Part shown: positions 35,838-43,917 of the stretch, one piece after another | Layout: each line of letters begins with the position of its first letter | Position numbering within the stretch: the stretch's first letter is position 1 | Origin: Sanguibacter hominis ATCC BAA-789 | GTDB taxonomy: Bacteria > Actinomycetota > Actinomycetes > Actinomycetales > Cellulomonadaceae | Direction of reading: 5' to 3' | NCBI RefSeq assembly: GCF_012396185.1 | Contig: NZ_JAAXOW010000001.1 | Span: forward strand, 682,001 to 746,000 | Length of the DNA: 64,000 nt | Notes under the pieces: model-generated | Seen by the model: the letters and a program-made list of their open reading frames with translations, nothing else | What the model was told of the DNA's origin: nothing | Databases searched by the model: none | Program-made: the position numbers and the translations under genes

Positions 35838-37775
35838 ATGACCGAGCACGAGCCAGACGAACCACCTCCCGACGGACCCGCCGCCGCCGACCGCACGAGC
35901 GACCGCGCCGGCGACAGCTCCGGCGCGGACGCCGCTGTCCCGGACAGGCCGCACAGCCTGTGGGACGACGTCGACGTGCACGCCGTGCACCCGGGGCTCT
36001 CGGCAGGACGCGGCGCCGCCGAGCCGCTCGGCGCGGCGGGCGACGCCAGGTCGCCGCACGGCGAACGCCTCTTCATCCCCGGGGCGCCGTCGCCCGTGGA
36101 CCTGCCGTCCCTCGACGTCGGCCCCCGGTCCCGTCGCGCGACGGGCGGAGGTCCGCGCCGCCCGAGCCGGGCGGCCCTCGTCGCGGCGGCAGCGGTGGTC
36201 GCGCTCGTCGCCGCGACTGTCCCGCGCCTGGTCAGCACCGACGACGTCGTCCCGGCTGAACCGACGCCTCCGGTCGTGACCGCGCCCGTGCGGGGCACCG
36301 CGGTGGGAGGGCAGCGCCCGGGTCTGGTCGTCGGGCCCGACCTGTCGTCGCCGTCCGACCTGCCGCAGCAGCCGACGCACGTCCTCAAGCCGTTCGCCGA
36401 CAACCCCGTGCGCTCGTGGCGGCTGACCCTCGCGGACGCGGTCGGCCTCACGCTCCGGGAGTCGCTCGCGCTGCCCGAGGCGGAGCGTCCCGACGCGGGG
36501 ACGGCGTCGTTCGCCCTGCCTCTGCCCGCCGCGGCGGGGACGGCGAGCACGGCGGACACCCTCGTCGTCGCGGTGAACCCCGGCACGGAGCCCGTGTGGG
36601 AGTCCGTGTTCCACGGTCTCCCCACCGTCGGTGGCGGCAGGTCGACGTACCCGTCGACGACCCTCCTCATCGGCATCGACGCCGAGTCGGGCGAGCGGCG
36701 CTGGACGCGTAGCATCGCGGCCACGCGCGCGCAGCCGTGTCAGGTGCTCGCGCGCGGACAGCTCGTCGCGTGCCTGACGCGAAGCGGCGAGAGCGCCTCC
36801 GTCGTCGTCCTCGAGGCCGACACGGGACGTCCGACCTCGTCCTTCGCGACCAGCACGTGCGTCCCGGACCTGTTCCTGCAGGACGGCGGACGGCTCTACT
36901 GGGCAGGCCGCGACGCGGGGGGCGTGTGCCTCGGCGGCGGGCTGTCGGGCGCGCTCGTCGCGAGGATCCCGGGGGTCCGCGACCTCGCGTGGGACGACCT
37001 GACGATGGGCCCGACGGGCCCGCTGCTGCGGACCGCGGGCGGCTCGGTGCTGCGCGACGCCGAACGGGTGTGGCGCGGCTACGACGGCCGGGTCGAGCCC
37101 GGCCCGGACGGTCTCGTGATCCAGGAGGTGCCGGGGACCGAGCACGTCTACTCGGACGCGTCGGGCGAGCGGACGACGGCACGGTCGCACCCCTCGACGG
37201 TCGTGCTGCGCGCGGAGGACAACGTCGTCCTCGCGACGCTGGCAGGGGCCGCGTGGCGCCGGCCGGACCTGGGGCAGGACGCGACGCCCGTCGACGAGCT
37301 CTACGGCCTGGTCGGTGCCGGGGTGAGCGTCTACGTGCCGTTCGGTGCCGCGACGATGACGTTGCGCGACGGGGACGGCGGGCTGCTGCCCGCACCGGTC
37401 GCGGGGACGCCTGAGCGGATCGTCGCGTCGCGCATCGGGATCATGGGGACCACGACGATCGCCGGTACGACGACGCAGGCCGAGTGGAACCTCGACGGGA
37501 GGCTGCTGAGCGAGAGCGACATGCTGTCGACGGTGGTCGGCGTGCGCGGGGAGACGACGTTCGTCCTGTCGGGCATCCCTGGACGGGACGACTCGACGTG
37601 GTTGCGCGTGCTCGCGGAACCCGACGCGAACCTCTGGGTCGCGCAGGTCGCCGTGGACCCGGCGGCGACGCTCCTGCCGTTCACGGCGTCGAGCGCGGGA
37701 GCGCCGACGGTGCACGCGGCGCTCGGTCGGATGATCGTCGTGAGAGAGCCGGACGGCCTGGTCGGCTACCGGTGA
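35838..37775 (+). CDS. Single-pass membrane protein with beta-propeller-like ectodomain (paralog 3 of 3)
   Basis: Protein of 645 residues, the most diverged of the three. It keeps the layout: acidic/proline-rich cytoplasmic part with PHSLWDDVDVHAVHPGL, a basic patch, a hydrophobic helix (AALVAAAAVVALVAATV), then an ectodomain. That ectodomain has SWRLTLADAVGL, IDAESGERRWTRSI, the Cys pair QPCQVLARGQLVAC, FLQDGGRLYWAG and VWRGYDGRVEPGPDGLVI. It differs most between residues 35 and 190. ATG at 35838 is preceded by GAGGAC. A 21-bp hairpin overlaps its end and carries the stop codon in the loop. Function unknown. Confidence 0.75.
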   Translation: MTEHEPDEPPPDGPAAADRTSDRAGDSSGADAAVPDRPHSLWDDVDVHAVHPGLSAGRGAAEPLGAAGDARSPHGERLFIPGAPSPVDLPSLDVGPRSRRATGGGPRRPSRAALVAAAAVVALVAATVPRLVSTDDVVPAEPTPPVVTAPVRGTAVGGQRPGLVVGPDLSSPSDLPQQPTHVLKPFADNPVRSWRLTLADAVGLTLRESLALPEAERPDAGTASFALPLPAAAGTASTADTLVVAVNPGTEPVWESVFHGLPTVGGGRSTYPSTTLLIGIDAESGERRWTRSIAATRAQPCQVLARGQLVACLTRSGESASVVVLEADTGRPTSSFATSTCVPDLFLQDGGRLYWAGRDAGGVCLGGGLSGALVARIPGVRDLAWDDLTMGPTGPLLRTAGGSVLRDAERVWRGYDGRVEPGPDGLVIQEVPGTEHVYSDASGERTTARSHPSTVVLRAEDNVVLATLAGAAWRRPDLGQDATPVDELYGLVGAGVSVYVPFGAATMTLRDGDGGLLPAPVAGTPERIVASRIGIMGTTTIAGTTTQAEWNLDGRLLSESDMLSTVVGVRGETTFVLSGIPGRDDSTWLRVLAEPDANLWVAQVAVDPAATLLPFTASSAGAPTVHAALGRMIVVREPDGLVGYR

Positions 37776-37797
37776 GGTAGTCGGCCAGGCCGTCCGG
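37749..37797 (+). terminator. Hairpin terminator with the stop codon in its loop
   Basis: Arms 37749-37769 and 37777-37797 pair over 21 bp with two G-U wobbles. The 7-nt loop contains the TGA stop (37773-37775) of the third propeller gene. It probably ends the propeller transcript. Confidence 0.65.
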
Positions 37798-37820
37798 GTG
37801 GTGTCCCTAGGGGCGGAGGG

Positions 37821-38081
37821 TCACCGCTTCTTGCCGCGCATGCTCAGGTAGATCGAGATGAACACGACGGACAGGATGATCGAGACGATCCAGCGGATCC
37901 AGTCGATGCCCTTGGTGTCGTCGACTCCCACGAGGCCCGTGATCCAGTAGCCCGCGAGGGCGCCGAGAACTCCGAGGATGATGGTCCACAGGACGCCGAT
38001 GGGCTGTTCGCCCTTCATGAAGAGGCGCGCGAGCGCGCCGATGATCGCGCCGAAGATGATCAGACCGATGAGCTCACCCAT
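37821..38081 (-). CDS. GlsB/YeaQ/YmgE-family small stress membrane protein
   Basis: Three-helix membrane protein of 86 residues of the transglycosylase-associated (GlsB/YeaQ/YmgE) family, whose members are induced by general stress. It shows the Gly-rich first helix GLIIFGAIIGALARLFMKG, the second GVLWTIILGVLGALAGYWIT with the family's Gly spacing, and a third helix WIRWIVSIILSVVFISIYL ending in a basic tail. A strong AGGAGG ribosome-binding site lies just before ATG at 38081. It is probably monocistronic. The molecular role of the family is not well understood. Confidence 0.9.
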   Translation of the reverse strand: MGELIGLIIFGAIIGALARLFMKGEQPIGVLWTIILGVLGALAGYWITGLVGVDDTKGIDWIRWIVSIILSVVFISIYLSMRGKKR

Positions 38082-38207
38082 GATGAACCTCCTGATGGTG
38101 CAGGTGTCGCGGTGTGCGTCGGGCCGCTGGTGGCGGCGCGACGCGCTGACCTGACGATCGTCACCCCGCGAGCGTGACCTCGCATCCTGGGAGCGCTCTG
38201 GGTGTTG

Positions 38208-39188
38208 TCAGGGTGCGACCCGCTGGCGGAGCTTTTCGACGGTGGTGGGGTCGTCGGTCCAGCCGCGAGCACCGGGGAACGTGACGGACGCGGTCGCGGC
38301 GTCGGACGCCGCGGCGAGAGCGTCGAGGAGAGACTCCCGCCCCAGCACGCCTCGGTGCGCGACGGCGGCGAGGAGGGCGCCGTGCAGCACGTCGCCGGCG
38401 CCGAGCGTATCGACGACGGCGGCCAGGTCGAGCTGCCGGACGTCGACCGTCCCACGGGTAGGTTCCGCACCCTCGTGGCCGTCGCGGTCCCAGAACGCCA
38501 CCTCGATGGGCGCTGCGCCGTGCGACTGCGCGACGGTCCTCGGGCCGAGCTGGTGGACGGCCGCGAGCGTCGCGGCGTCGTCCGCGGCGCCGGGGGCGCG
38601 GAAGTCGGCGGACAGGACGGCGACGTCGACGTGCTCGAGGAGGGCGTCGAGCCCGGGCTTCCAGGAGCCGCCGTCGAGCAGCACGACGATCCCGGCCGCG
38701 CGGGCCGCAGCGGCGAGCGGGACGGCGAGGTCGAGGTGGTGCCCGTCGACGAGGACGGCGACGACGCCGTCGAGCACCCCGTCCGGGAGGCTCGCGGCAG
38801 CGCCGAGCGTCGTCGCGTTCGTCGAGACGACCGCGCGCTGCCCCGTGCTCGCGGTGACGAGCACGGTCGACAAGGCGAGGTTCCAGCCCTCCCCCGCGGC
38901 GTCGACCAGCTCGACGTGCTCCGCGGCGAGCTCGGACGCGACCGCGGCGGCGGGTGCGCCCGCGCCGACGCGGGACACGAGACGGGCGGTGCAGCCGAGG
39001 CGGGCGGCAGTGATCGCGGCATTGAGCGCAGGCCCGCCCGCGTGCACGTCGAGAGAGCGGGCGACGATCTTCTCGTCTGGCCCGGGCAGCGCGTCGACGA
39101 CCTGCGTGACGTCGAGCGTCGCGAGCCCGCACGCGAGGACGACGGGCGCGGTGCCGCGCTCGCGGGAGGCGGCGGACGGCGTAGGCAT
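38208..39188 (-). CDS. PfkB-family carbohydrate kinase
   Basis: Ribokinase/PfkB-type sugar or nucleoside kinase of 326 residues, cytoplasmic. The N-terminal signature region reads VHAGGPALNAAITAARLG (glycine-rich, substrate side). The C-terminal PfkB motif is DTLGAGDVLHGALLAAV, with the catalytic base Asp in GAGD. The lid region and length are typical. The substrate is not evident; no sugar-transport genes adjoin it. ATG at 39188 is preferred: a TACAAC hexamer ends 6 nt upstream. It diverges from the uracil-DNA glycosylase gene, 29 nt away. Confidence 0.88.
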   Translation of the reverse strand: MPTPSAASRERGTAPVVLACGLATLDVTQVVDALPGPDEKIVARSLDVHAGGPALNAAITAARLGCTARLVSRVGAGAPAAAVASELAAEHVELVDAAGEGWNLALSTVLVTASTGQRAVVSTNATTLGAAASLPDGVLDGVVAVLVDGHHLDLAVPLAAAARAAGIVVLLDGGSWKPGLDALLEHVDVAVLSADFRAPGAADDAATLAAVHQLGPRTVAQSHGAAPIEVAFWDRDGHEGAEPTRGTVDVRQLDLAAVVDTLGAGDVLHGALLAAVAHRGVLGRESLLDALAAASDAATASVTFPGARGWTDDPTTVEKLRQRVAP

Positions 39189-39194
39189 GCCCCT

Positions 39195-39211
39195 GTTGTA
39201 TCGCGCACGAT
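39195..39211. promoter_or_regulatory. Divergent leaderless promoter pair (PfkB kinase / uracil-DNA glycosylase)
   Basis: Only 29 nt separate the two ATG codons. On the minus strand TACAAC (39195-39200) ends 6 nt before ATG 39188. On the plus strand CACGAT (39206-39211) ends 6 nt before ATG 39218. The two start regions are mirror images (CATGCCCC and GGGGCATG), so a single symmetric site spans both. Confidence 0.45.
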
Positions 39212-39217
39212 GGGGGC

Positions 39218-40003
39218 ATGGTCCCCGACCCGCCGGGCCCCGTCCCCGACCCTCCAGGCCTCGTGCCTGCGCCCCCGCACACCGAGCCGAGCCTCGCCGC
39301 GAGCGCGGCGACGCTCCGCGACGTCGACGCGCTCGTCGCCGGCTGCTTCGCGTGCCCGCGGCTCGTCGCGTGGCGGGAAGACGTCGCGGCTGTGCGCCGC
39401 TCGTCCTTCCGGGACCAGACGTACTGGGGACGCGGCGTCCCGAGCTTCGGCGACGAGGCGGCGCACACGCTGCTCGTCGGCCTCGCGCCCGCAGCGCACG
39501 GCGGCAACCGCACGGGACGCATGTTCACGGGCGACCCGTCCGGCGACTTCCTGTTCGCTGCGCTGCACCGCGCCGGCTACGCAAACCAGCCGACGTCCGT
39601 GTCCGCCGACGACGGGCTGGTCCTGTCGGGCATGCGCATCTGCGCGCCCGTGCACTGCGCGCCGCCGGACAACAAGCCGACCCCCGACGAGCGTCGCCGC
39701 TGCGCGCCCTACCTCGCACGCGAGCTGGCGCTGCTCGCACCGACGCTGCGCTGCACCGTCGTGCTCGGGGCGTTCGCCTGGCAGGCGCTCCTCGCGACGC
39801 TGACCGACAGCGGGTGGCGAGTGCCGCGGCCGCGGCCGCGGTTCGCGCACGGCGCGGAGGTCGACGTCGTCGGTCCGGACGGGCGCACCCTCACACTGCT
39901 CGGGACGTACCACGTGAGCGCCCGCAACACGTACACGCGCCTGCTCACCCCGGACATGCTCGACGCCGTCCTCGTGCGCGCCCGCCAGATCGCCGCCGGG
40001 TGA
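39218..40003 (+). CDS. Family 5 uracil-DNA glycosylase (UDGb)
   Basis: DNA-repair glycosylase of 261 residues that removes deaminated bases. GLAPAAHGGNRTGRMFTGDP is the family-5 (UDGb) active-site motif with no Asp/Asn at the usual water-activating position. The second motif lies in GTYHVSARNTYTRLL (His-rich motif B). Four Cys ligands of a 4Fe-4S cluster are visible in CFACPRL and in CAPVHCAPPDNKPTPDERRRC-type spacing around residues 140-170. The first 30 residues are proline-rich and atypical. Leaderless ATG at 39218. Confidence 0.9.
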   Translation: MVPDPPGPVPDPPGLVPAPPHTEPSLAASAATLRDVDALVAGCFACPRLVAWREDVAAVRRSSFRDQTYWGRGVPSFGDEAAHTLLVGLAPAAHGGNRTGRMFTGDPSGDFLFAALHRAGYANQPTSVSADDGLVLSGMRICAPVHCAPPDNKPTPDERRRCAPYLARELALLAPTLRCTVVLGAFAWQALLATLTDSGWRVPRPRPRFAHGAEVDVVGPDGRTLTLLGTYHVSARNTYTRLLTPDMLDAVLVRARQIAAG

Positions 40004-40008
40004 CCCGC

Positions 40009-40014
40009 TACGCT
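40009..40014 (+). promoter_or_regulatory. -10 element for leaderless SHOCT gene
   Basis: TACGCT fits TANNNT and ends 6 nt before ATG at 40021, just after the glycosylase stop codon. Confidence 0.5.
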
Positions 40015-40020
40015 CGCGGC

Positions 40021-40422
40021 ATGATCCTCGTCACAGAGACCGACGTGTACCTGCCCGGCGAGCTGGGCTACGGCACGGACAATGCGCTCGACCCAGGCAT
40101 GCCCGCCGGCATGACGGCCGCGATCGTCATCTTCGGGATCCTGTTCGTGGGCGTGATCGTCACGATGGTCGCCCTGTCCGTGCACCGGTTCCGGAAGGCG
40201 AAGAGCCAGGGCATCGACCTGCTCACGGTCGACCAGGACCTCGCGGCGCGGCTGATGCAGTCCGAGATGCTGCGCCCCGCCGACGGCACGGTTGGCGGCA
40301 CGGCTGGCGGTGCGGCGAAGTCGGTCGAGGAGCGCCTGCGCGAGCTCGACGACCTGCACGAGCGCGGCGTCATCAGCGCGGAGGAGCGTGCGGAGGCCCG
40401 GGCCAAGATCCTGGGCAGCTGA
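40021..40422 (+). CDS. SHOCT-domain single-pass membrane protein
   Basis: Protein of 133 residues. The first 35 residues are polar, and MTAAIVIFGILFVGVIVTMVAL (about 36-57) is a membrane helix. A basic cytoplasmic segment follows, then a Gly/Ala linker. The C-terminus is a SHOCT (short C-terminal) domain: SVEERLRELDDLHERGVISA followed by EERAEARAKILGS, with the characteristic Leu-x-x-Leu and Gly-hydrophobic-Ser/Thr pattern. SHOCT domains are usually oligomerisation or nucleic-acid-associated appendages; the function here is unknown. It ends before a 14-bp hairpin. Confidence 0.85.
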   Translation: MILVTETDVYLPGELGYGTDNALDPGMPAGMTAAIVIFGILFVGVIVTMVALSVHRFRKAKSQGIDLLTVDQDLAARLMQSEMLRPADGTVGGTAGGAAKSVEERLRELDDLHERGVISAEERAEARAKILGS

Positions 40423-40452
40423 ACCGCTTTCCCTGCTCGGTCCCGGGAACGA

Positions 40453-40483
40453 CGAAGGCCCCGTCCGCCGGACGGGGCCTTCG
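40453..40483. terminator. Bidirectional terminator between SHOCT gene and tRNA-Tyr
   Basis: A perfect 14-bp stem (CGAAGGCCCCGTCC and complement) around a 3-nt loop lies between the convergent SHOCT and tRNA-Tyr genes, 6 nt past the tRNA 3' end. In the plus direction TTCG follows; no long T-run on either side. Confidence 0.8.
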
Positions 40484-40488
40484 TGCTG

Positions 40489-40570
40489 TGGCAGCTGAGG
40501 GATTCGAACCCCCGAAGCATGACGCGGCTGATTTACAGTCAGCTCCCTTTGGCCGCTCGGGCAAGCTGCC
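40489..40570 (-). tRNA. tRNA-Tyr (GTA anticodon)
   Basis: An 82-nt cloverleaf reads on the minus strand. The acceptor stem pairs GGCAGCT with AGCTGCC, followed by discriminator A. The anticodon arm is GCTGACTGTAAATCAGC with GTA at its centre. The T arm GGGGGTTCGAATCCCTC has the invariant TTCGAAT loop, and there is a long class II variable arm between them, as expected for bacterial tRNA-Tyr. CCA is not encoded. A hairpin terminator (40453-40483) follows. Confidence 0.95.
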
Positions 40571-40633
40571 TCTGCTCCGTCGCTCCCGGCGCAGGCCGGT
40601 CACTTCCAGAGCGCTGTCACCATACTAGGTGAT

Positions 40634-41668
40634 GTGCCTCAGGTGGAAATCGGGAGCCTGCCCGGGGTCCGCGGTGCGATCCTGATCGTCTCGTCCTCCC
40701 GCTCTCGACCTGAGGAGCCCGTCACGTCCACGACCTCCGCCCCGTCGCCGCTCGACCGCACGGGCCTGGCCCTCGGCCTGGGCTGCTACCTGCTGTGGGG
40801 CTTCCTGCCCCTCTACTTCAACGTCCTGGACCAGACGGGCTCGGTCGAGATGATCGCGCAGCGCGCAGTGTGGGGTCTCGTGTTCTGCCTCCTCGTGCTG
40901 CCGGCGGTGGGTCAGTGGCGTCAGTTTGCCGCGGTGCTCCGGTCGCCGCGCACGCTCGCGGTCCTGGGGACGGCGGCAGCGCTCGTCGGCGTGAACTGGT
41001 ACCTGTTCGTGTGGGGCGTGACGCACGGGCACGTGGTCGACGCGTCGCTCGGCTACTACGTCAACCCGCTCGTCACGGTGCTGCTCGCGGTGCTCGTGCT
41101 GCGTGAGCGCCTGCGGCGCGCGCAGGTGTGGGCGCTCGGCTTCGGCGCTCTTGCGGTCGTCGTGATCGCGACGGGGTCCGACGGCGCGCTGTGGCTCTCC
41201 CTCGGCCTCGCGCTGACGTTCGGCGGGTACGGGCTCGTGAAGAACCGGGTGGGTCGCACGGTCGGCGCGCTGCCCGGCCTCGCCGTCGAGACGGCGTTCC
41301 TCACGCCGTTCGCGCTCGCCTACCTCGTGTGGCTGGGTCCGCGTGAGTCGCTCGTCGGCAACGGCGTCGGCTACGGGCTGCTCGTCGCGTCGCTCGGCGT
41401 GGTCACGGTCGTGCCGCTGCTGCTGTTCTCGGGCGCGGCGCGGCGCTTGCCGCTGTCCGTCGTCGGGCTGCTGCAGTATCTGACGCCGTCGATGCAGCTC
41501 GCGATCGGCGTGCTCGTCCTCGACGAACCCATGAGCCCGACGCGGTGGGTCGGCTTCTCCCTGGTGTGGGTCGCGCTCGTCATCCTCGGCGTCGACGGTG
41601 TGCGCGCCGTGCGTGCGACGACCCCGCTCGACGGCGGGACGCCCACGACGCCGGACCCGTCCCGATAG
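40634..41668 (+). CDS. rarD: EamA-family transporter RarD
   Basis: Ten-helix drug/metabolite exporter family protein of 344 residues. [20 protein letters not shown] at residues 45-65 is the RarD-type first helix, and [33 protein letters not shown] and [20 protein letters not shown] are typical RarD segments. RarD proteins were named for chloramphenicol resistance, but the substrates are generally unknown. GTG at 40634 gives about 40 residues before the first helix, longer than usual; no closer ATG, GTG or TTG suits. A CATACT hexamer 7 nt upstream would make it leaderless. Its TAG stop lies inside the yajQ -10 box. Confidence 0.9.
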   Translation: MPQVEIGSLPGVRGAILIVSSSRSRPEEPVTSTTSAPSPLDRTGLALGLGCYLLWGFLPLYFNVLDQTGSVEMIAQRAVWGLVFCLLVLPAVGQWRQFAAVLRSPRTLAVLGTAAALVGVNWYLFVWGVTHGHVVDASLGYYVNPLVTVLLAVLVLRERLRRAQVWALGFGALAVVVIATGSDGALWLSLGLALTFGGYGLVKNRVGRTVGALPGLAVETAFLTPFALAYLVWLGPRESLVGNGVGYGLLVASLGVVTVVPLLLFSGAARRLPLSVVGLLQYLTPSMQLAIGVLVLDEPMSPTRWVGFSLVWVALVILGVDGVRAVRATTPLDGGTPTTPDPSR

Positions 41669-41671
41669 GCT
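41666..41671 (+). promoter_or_regulatory. -10 element of yajQ promoter
   Basis: TAGGCT, a strong TANNNT match, overlaps the TAG stop of rarD. A start about 7 nt downstream gives a 35-nt leader with an AAGGAG ribosome-binding site before yajQ. Confidence 0.5.
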
Positions 41672-41712
41672 GGTCCGAGCCCCGCCCACCTGTGCGACAA
41701 GGAGAAGCAGCC

Positions 41713-42207
41713 GTGGCAGATTCCTCGATGGACATCGTCAGCAAGGTCGACCGCCAGGAGGTCGACAACGCCCTCAACCAGGCGGTCAAGGAGATCAACC
41801 AGCGCTACGACTTCAAGAACGTCGGCGCGTCGATCGCGTGGTCCGGCGAGAAGATCGTCATGATCGCCAACTCGGAGGAGCGTGTCCTCGCGATCCTCGA
41901 CGTCTTCCAGACGAAGCTGATCAAGCGCAACATCTCGCTCAAGGCGTTCGACACGGGCGACAAGGGCCCGCAGCTCTCCGGCAAGGAGTACCGCCTCGAG
42001 GGTGTCCTCAAGGAGGGCCTCGCTGGTGAGAACGCGAAGAAGGTCACCAAGCTGATCCGCGAGGAGGGCCCCAAGGGCGTCAAGACGCAGATCACCGGTG
42101 ACGAGGTCCGCGCGACGTCGAAGTCCCGCGACGACCTGCAGGAGGTCCAGGCGCTGCTCAAGGGCGCCGACCTGGACTTCGCGGTGCAGTTCACCAACTA
42201 CCGCTGA
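41713..42207 (+). CDS. yajQ: YajQ-family cyclic-di-GMP/nucleotide-binding protein
   Basis: Small cytoplasmic protein of 164 residues, the full family length. [20 protein letters not shown] is the family's invariant N-terminus, followed by [15 protein letters not shown] and, in the second half, [20 protein letters not shown] and [19 protein letters not shown]. YajQ proteins have two ferredoxin-like folds; some members bind c-di-GMP and others bind tRNA or GTP. GTG at 41713 has AAGGAG about 7 nt upstream. No c-di-GMP enzymes lie in the window. Confidence 0.95.
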   Translation: MADSSMDIVSKVDRQEVDNALNQAVKEINQRYDFKNVGASIAWSGEKIVMIANSEERVLAILDVFQTKLIKRNISLKAFDTGDKGPQLSGKEYRLEGVLKEGLAGENAKKVTKLIREEGPKGVKTQITGDEVRATSKSRDDLQEVQALLKGADLDFAVQFTNYR

Positions 42208-42210
42208 ACC

Positions 42211-42309
42211 ATGAGCACCTCGGGGACGGCCCGCCCGGCGGCGGTCGCGACGGCGACCGCCCTCGGCGGGCTCCTGACGGTCGCGCGCCAGGCCGCCACC
42301 CGGTCGTGA
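42211..42309 (+). CDS. Possible 32-residue small protein / leader peptide
   Basis: ATG at 42211 opens a 32-codon frame (MSTSGTARPAAVATATALGG and 12 more) starting 3 nt after the yajQ stop. It ends with TGA overlapping the GTG start of the HAD gene (GTGA). Third positions are almost all G or C. No ribosome-binding site beyond coupling is visible, and no family is recognised. It may only serve to couple translation of yajQ and the HAD gene, or be a chance frame. Confidence 0.3.
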   Translation: MSTSGTARPAAVATATALGGLLTVARQAATRS

Positions 42310-43121
42310 GAATGCAGCCCCCTGGTCTCCCGAAGGTCGTCGCGACGGACCTGGACGGCACACTGCTGCGCCCGGACGGGTCCGTCTCCGACCGCACCCG
42401 GCGCGTGCTGCAGCGTCTCGACGACGCCGGGGTGCGGGTCGTGTTCGTCACGGCGCGGCCCCCGCGGTGGCTCGCCGAGCTCGCGGACGTGGCGGGCTCG
42501 CACGGCACGGCGATCTGCATGAACGGCGCCGCCGTCTACGACTTCGGGTCGGCGACCATGACGGACGTGTGCGGCTTCGAGCTGGGAGCGCTCGGGTCGC
42601 TCGTCGCCGACCTGCGCGCCTCGATCCCGGGGGTCGCGCTCGCCGTCGAACGGCTCGACGGGCCGGTGTACGACCCGACGTTCGCGACCGAGCACCCCGT
42701 CCCCGCCGACCTGAGGCGCCGCCGCATCGAGGACACGCTGAGCGCCGACCCGGCGCACACGGTCGGCAAGCTCCTCGCCGTGCTCGACGGTGCCCCTCCC
42801 CTGGACTTCTTCGCGCGCGTCGAGGCGACCGTCAGGTCGCGCGCGGTGCTCGCCTACTCGGGCGCCGTCGGCCTCGCCGAGATGACGGCGCCGTCCGTGA
42901 CGAAGGCGGCGGCGCTCGCGAGGTGGTGCGCGTCGCACGGCGTCGCGCCGCACGACGTGTGGGCGTTCGGTGACATGCCGAACGACCTGCCGATGCTCGG
43001 CTGGGCCGGGCGTGGCGTCGCGGTGGCGAACGCCCACCCGGACGTGCTCGCCGCGGCCGACGCGGTCACGGCGTCGAACGTCGACGACGGCGTCGCTGCG
43101 CACCTCGAGCGCCTCCTCTGA
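42306..43121 (+). CDS. HAD-superfamily (Cof-type) phosphatase
   Basis: Cytoplasmic phosphohydrolase of 271 residues. Motif I is VVATDLDGTLLRPDG (nucleophile Asp and acid/base Asp). Motif II is VVFVTARP, motif III includes the Lys in SVTKAAALARWC, and motif IV is VWAFGDMPNDLPML. The C2B cap between motifs II and III places it in the Cof/YbiV group, which hydrolyses sugar phosphates and small metabolites. The natural substrate is unknown. GTG at 42306 or ATG at 42312 are both possible starts. It converges on map with 21 nt between stops. Confidence 0.9.
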   Translation: MRMQPPGLPKVVATDLDGTLLRPDGSVSDRTRRVLQRLDDAGVRVVFVTARPPRWLAELADVAGSHGTAICMNGAAVYDFGSATMTDVCGFELGALGSLVADLRASIPGVALAVERLDGPVYDPTFATEHPVPADLRRRRIEDTLSADPAHTVGKLLAVLDGAPPLDFFARVEATVRSRAVLAYSGAVGLAEMTAPSVTKAAALARWCASHGVAPHDVWAFGDMPNDLPMLGWAGRGVAVANAHPDVLAAADAVTASNVDDGVAAHLERLL

Positions 43122-43142
43122 CCGAGGCGCCCGCGGGCCAGG

Positions 43143-43910
43143 TCAGAGCAGCGTGAGGATGCGCGGGCCGTCGTCGGTGATCGCGATCGTGTGCTCGACG
43201 TGCGCGGCGCGCTGGCGCGAGCGCGAGTAGAGCGTCCAGCCGTCCTCGCCGTGGCGGTAGCGGCCGGAGCCGCCGTGGATGAACATCGGCTCGAGCGCGA
43301 TCACGAGGCCAGCCTTGAGCTCGAGGCCCTTGCCGGCACGGCCCTCGTTCGGGATGAACGGCTCACCGTGCATCTCCCGGCCGATGCCGTGGCCGCCGTG
43401 GTCCTCGAGGTTGCCGACCTTCGCCTTGCGGGCGACCCGCCCGATCGCCGCGGAGATGTCGCCCAGACGGTTGCCGACCTGGGCGGCGGCGATGCCGGCC
43501 TCGAGCGCGGCGGTCGTCGTCGCGATGAGCTCGAGGTCCTCCTGGCGGGGCGTCCCGACCACGAAGGAGATCGCCGAGTCGGAGGCCCAGCCCTTGAGGA
43601 CGGCCCCGCAGTCGATCGACACGAGGTCGCCGTCCTCGATGACCTGGTCCGTCGGGATGCCGTGCACGACGGCGTCGTTGACGCTCGCGCAGATCACGCC
43701 CGGGAACGGCGTGGGCGCCCAGTCCGGGTGGTAGTTGAGGAACGGCGACGTGGCGCCCGCACCGAAGATCACGTCGCGCGCGACCTGGTCGAGCTCGAGC
43801 AGGGTCGACCCCACCTTCGCGGCGTCCTTGACGGCGGCGAGCGCCTTGGCGACCACCCGTCCGGACTCTCGCATCTCGTCGATCTCGGAGGGGGTGCGCA
43901 GCTCGATCAT
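43143..43910 (-). CDS. map: Methionine aminopeptidase, type I
   Basis: Removes N-terminal Met from nascent proteins; 255 residues. The five metal ligands are visible: the Asp pair in LVSIDCGAVLKGWASDSAIS, His in GHGIGREMHGEPFIPN, Glu in VIALEPMF and Glu in AAHVEHTIAI. The substrate-side His lies in VVHGIP. ATG at 43910 (MIELRTPSEI) is chosen because TAGGAT ends 7 nt before it; an in-frame ATG at 43919 overlaps that hexamer. It lacks an N-terminal zinc-finger extension. Monocistronic here, away from secY/adk, so it may be one of two map copies in the genome. Confidence 0.93.
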   Translation of the reverse strand: MIELRTPSEIDEMRESGRVVAKALAAVKDAAKVGSTLLELDQVARDVIFGAGATSPFLNYHPDWAPTPFPGVICASVNDAVVHGIPTDQVIEDGDLVSIDCGAVLKGWASDSAISFVVGTPRQEDLELIATTTAALEAGIAAAQVGNRLGDISAAIGRVARKAKVGNLEDHGGHGIGREMHGEPFIPNEGRAGKGLELKAGLVIALEPMFIHGGSGRYRHGEDGWTLYSRSRQRAAHVEHTIAITDDGPRILTLL

Positions 43911-43917
43911 GGGAACC

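Noticed and set aside
33732-37715. Open frame of 1327 codons on the minus strand, antisense to the propeller genes
   Set aside because: Low-complexity Arg-rich product across three real genes and their intergenic gaps, so it is a codon-bias shadow.
40489-40570. tRNA-Tyr as a genomic-island attachment site
   Set aside because: No integrase gene or repeated tRNA 3' end was found nearby, and flanking genes are housekeeping.
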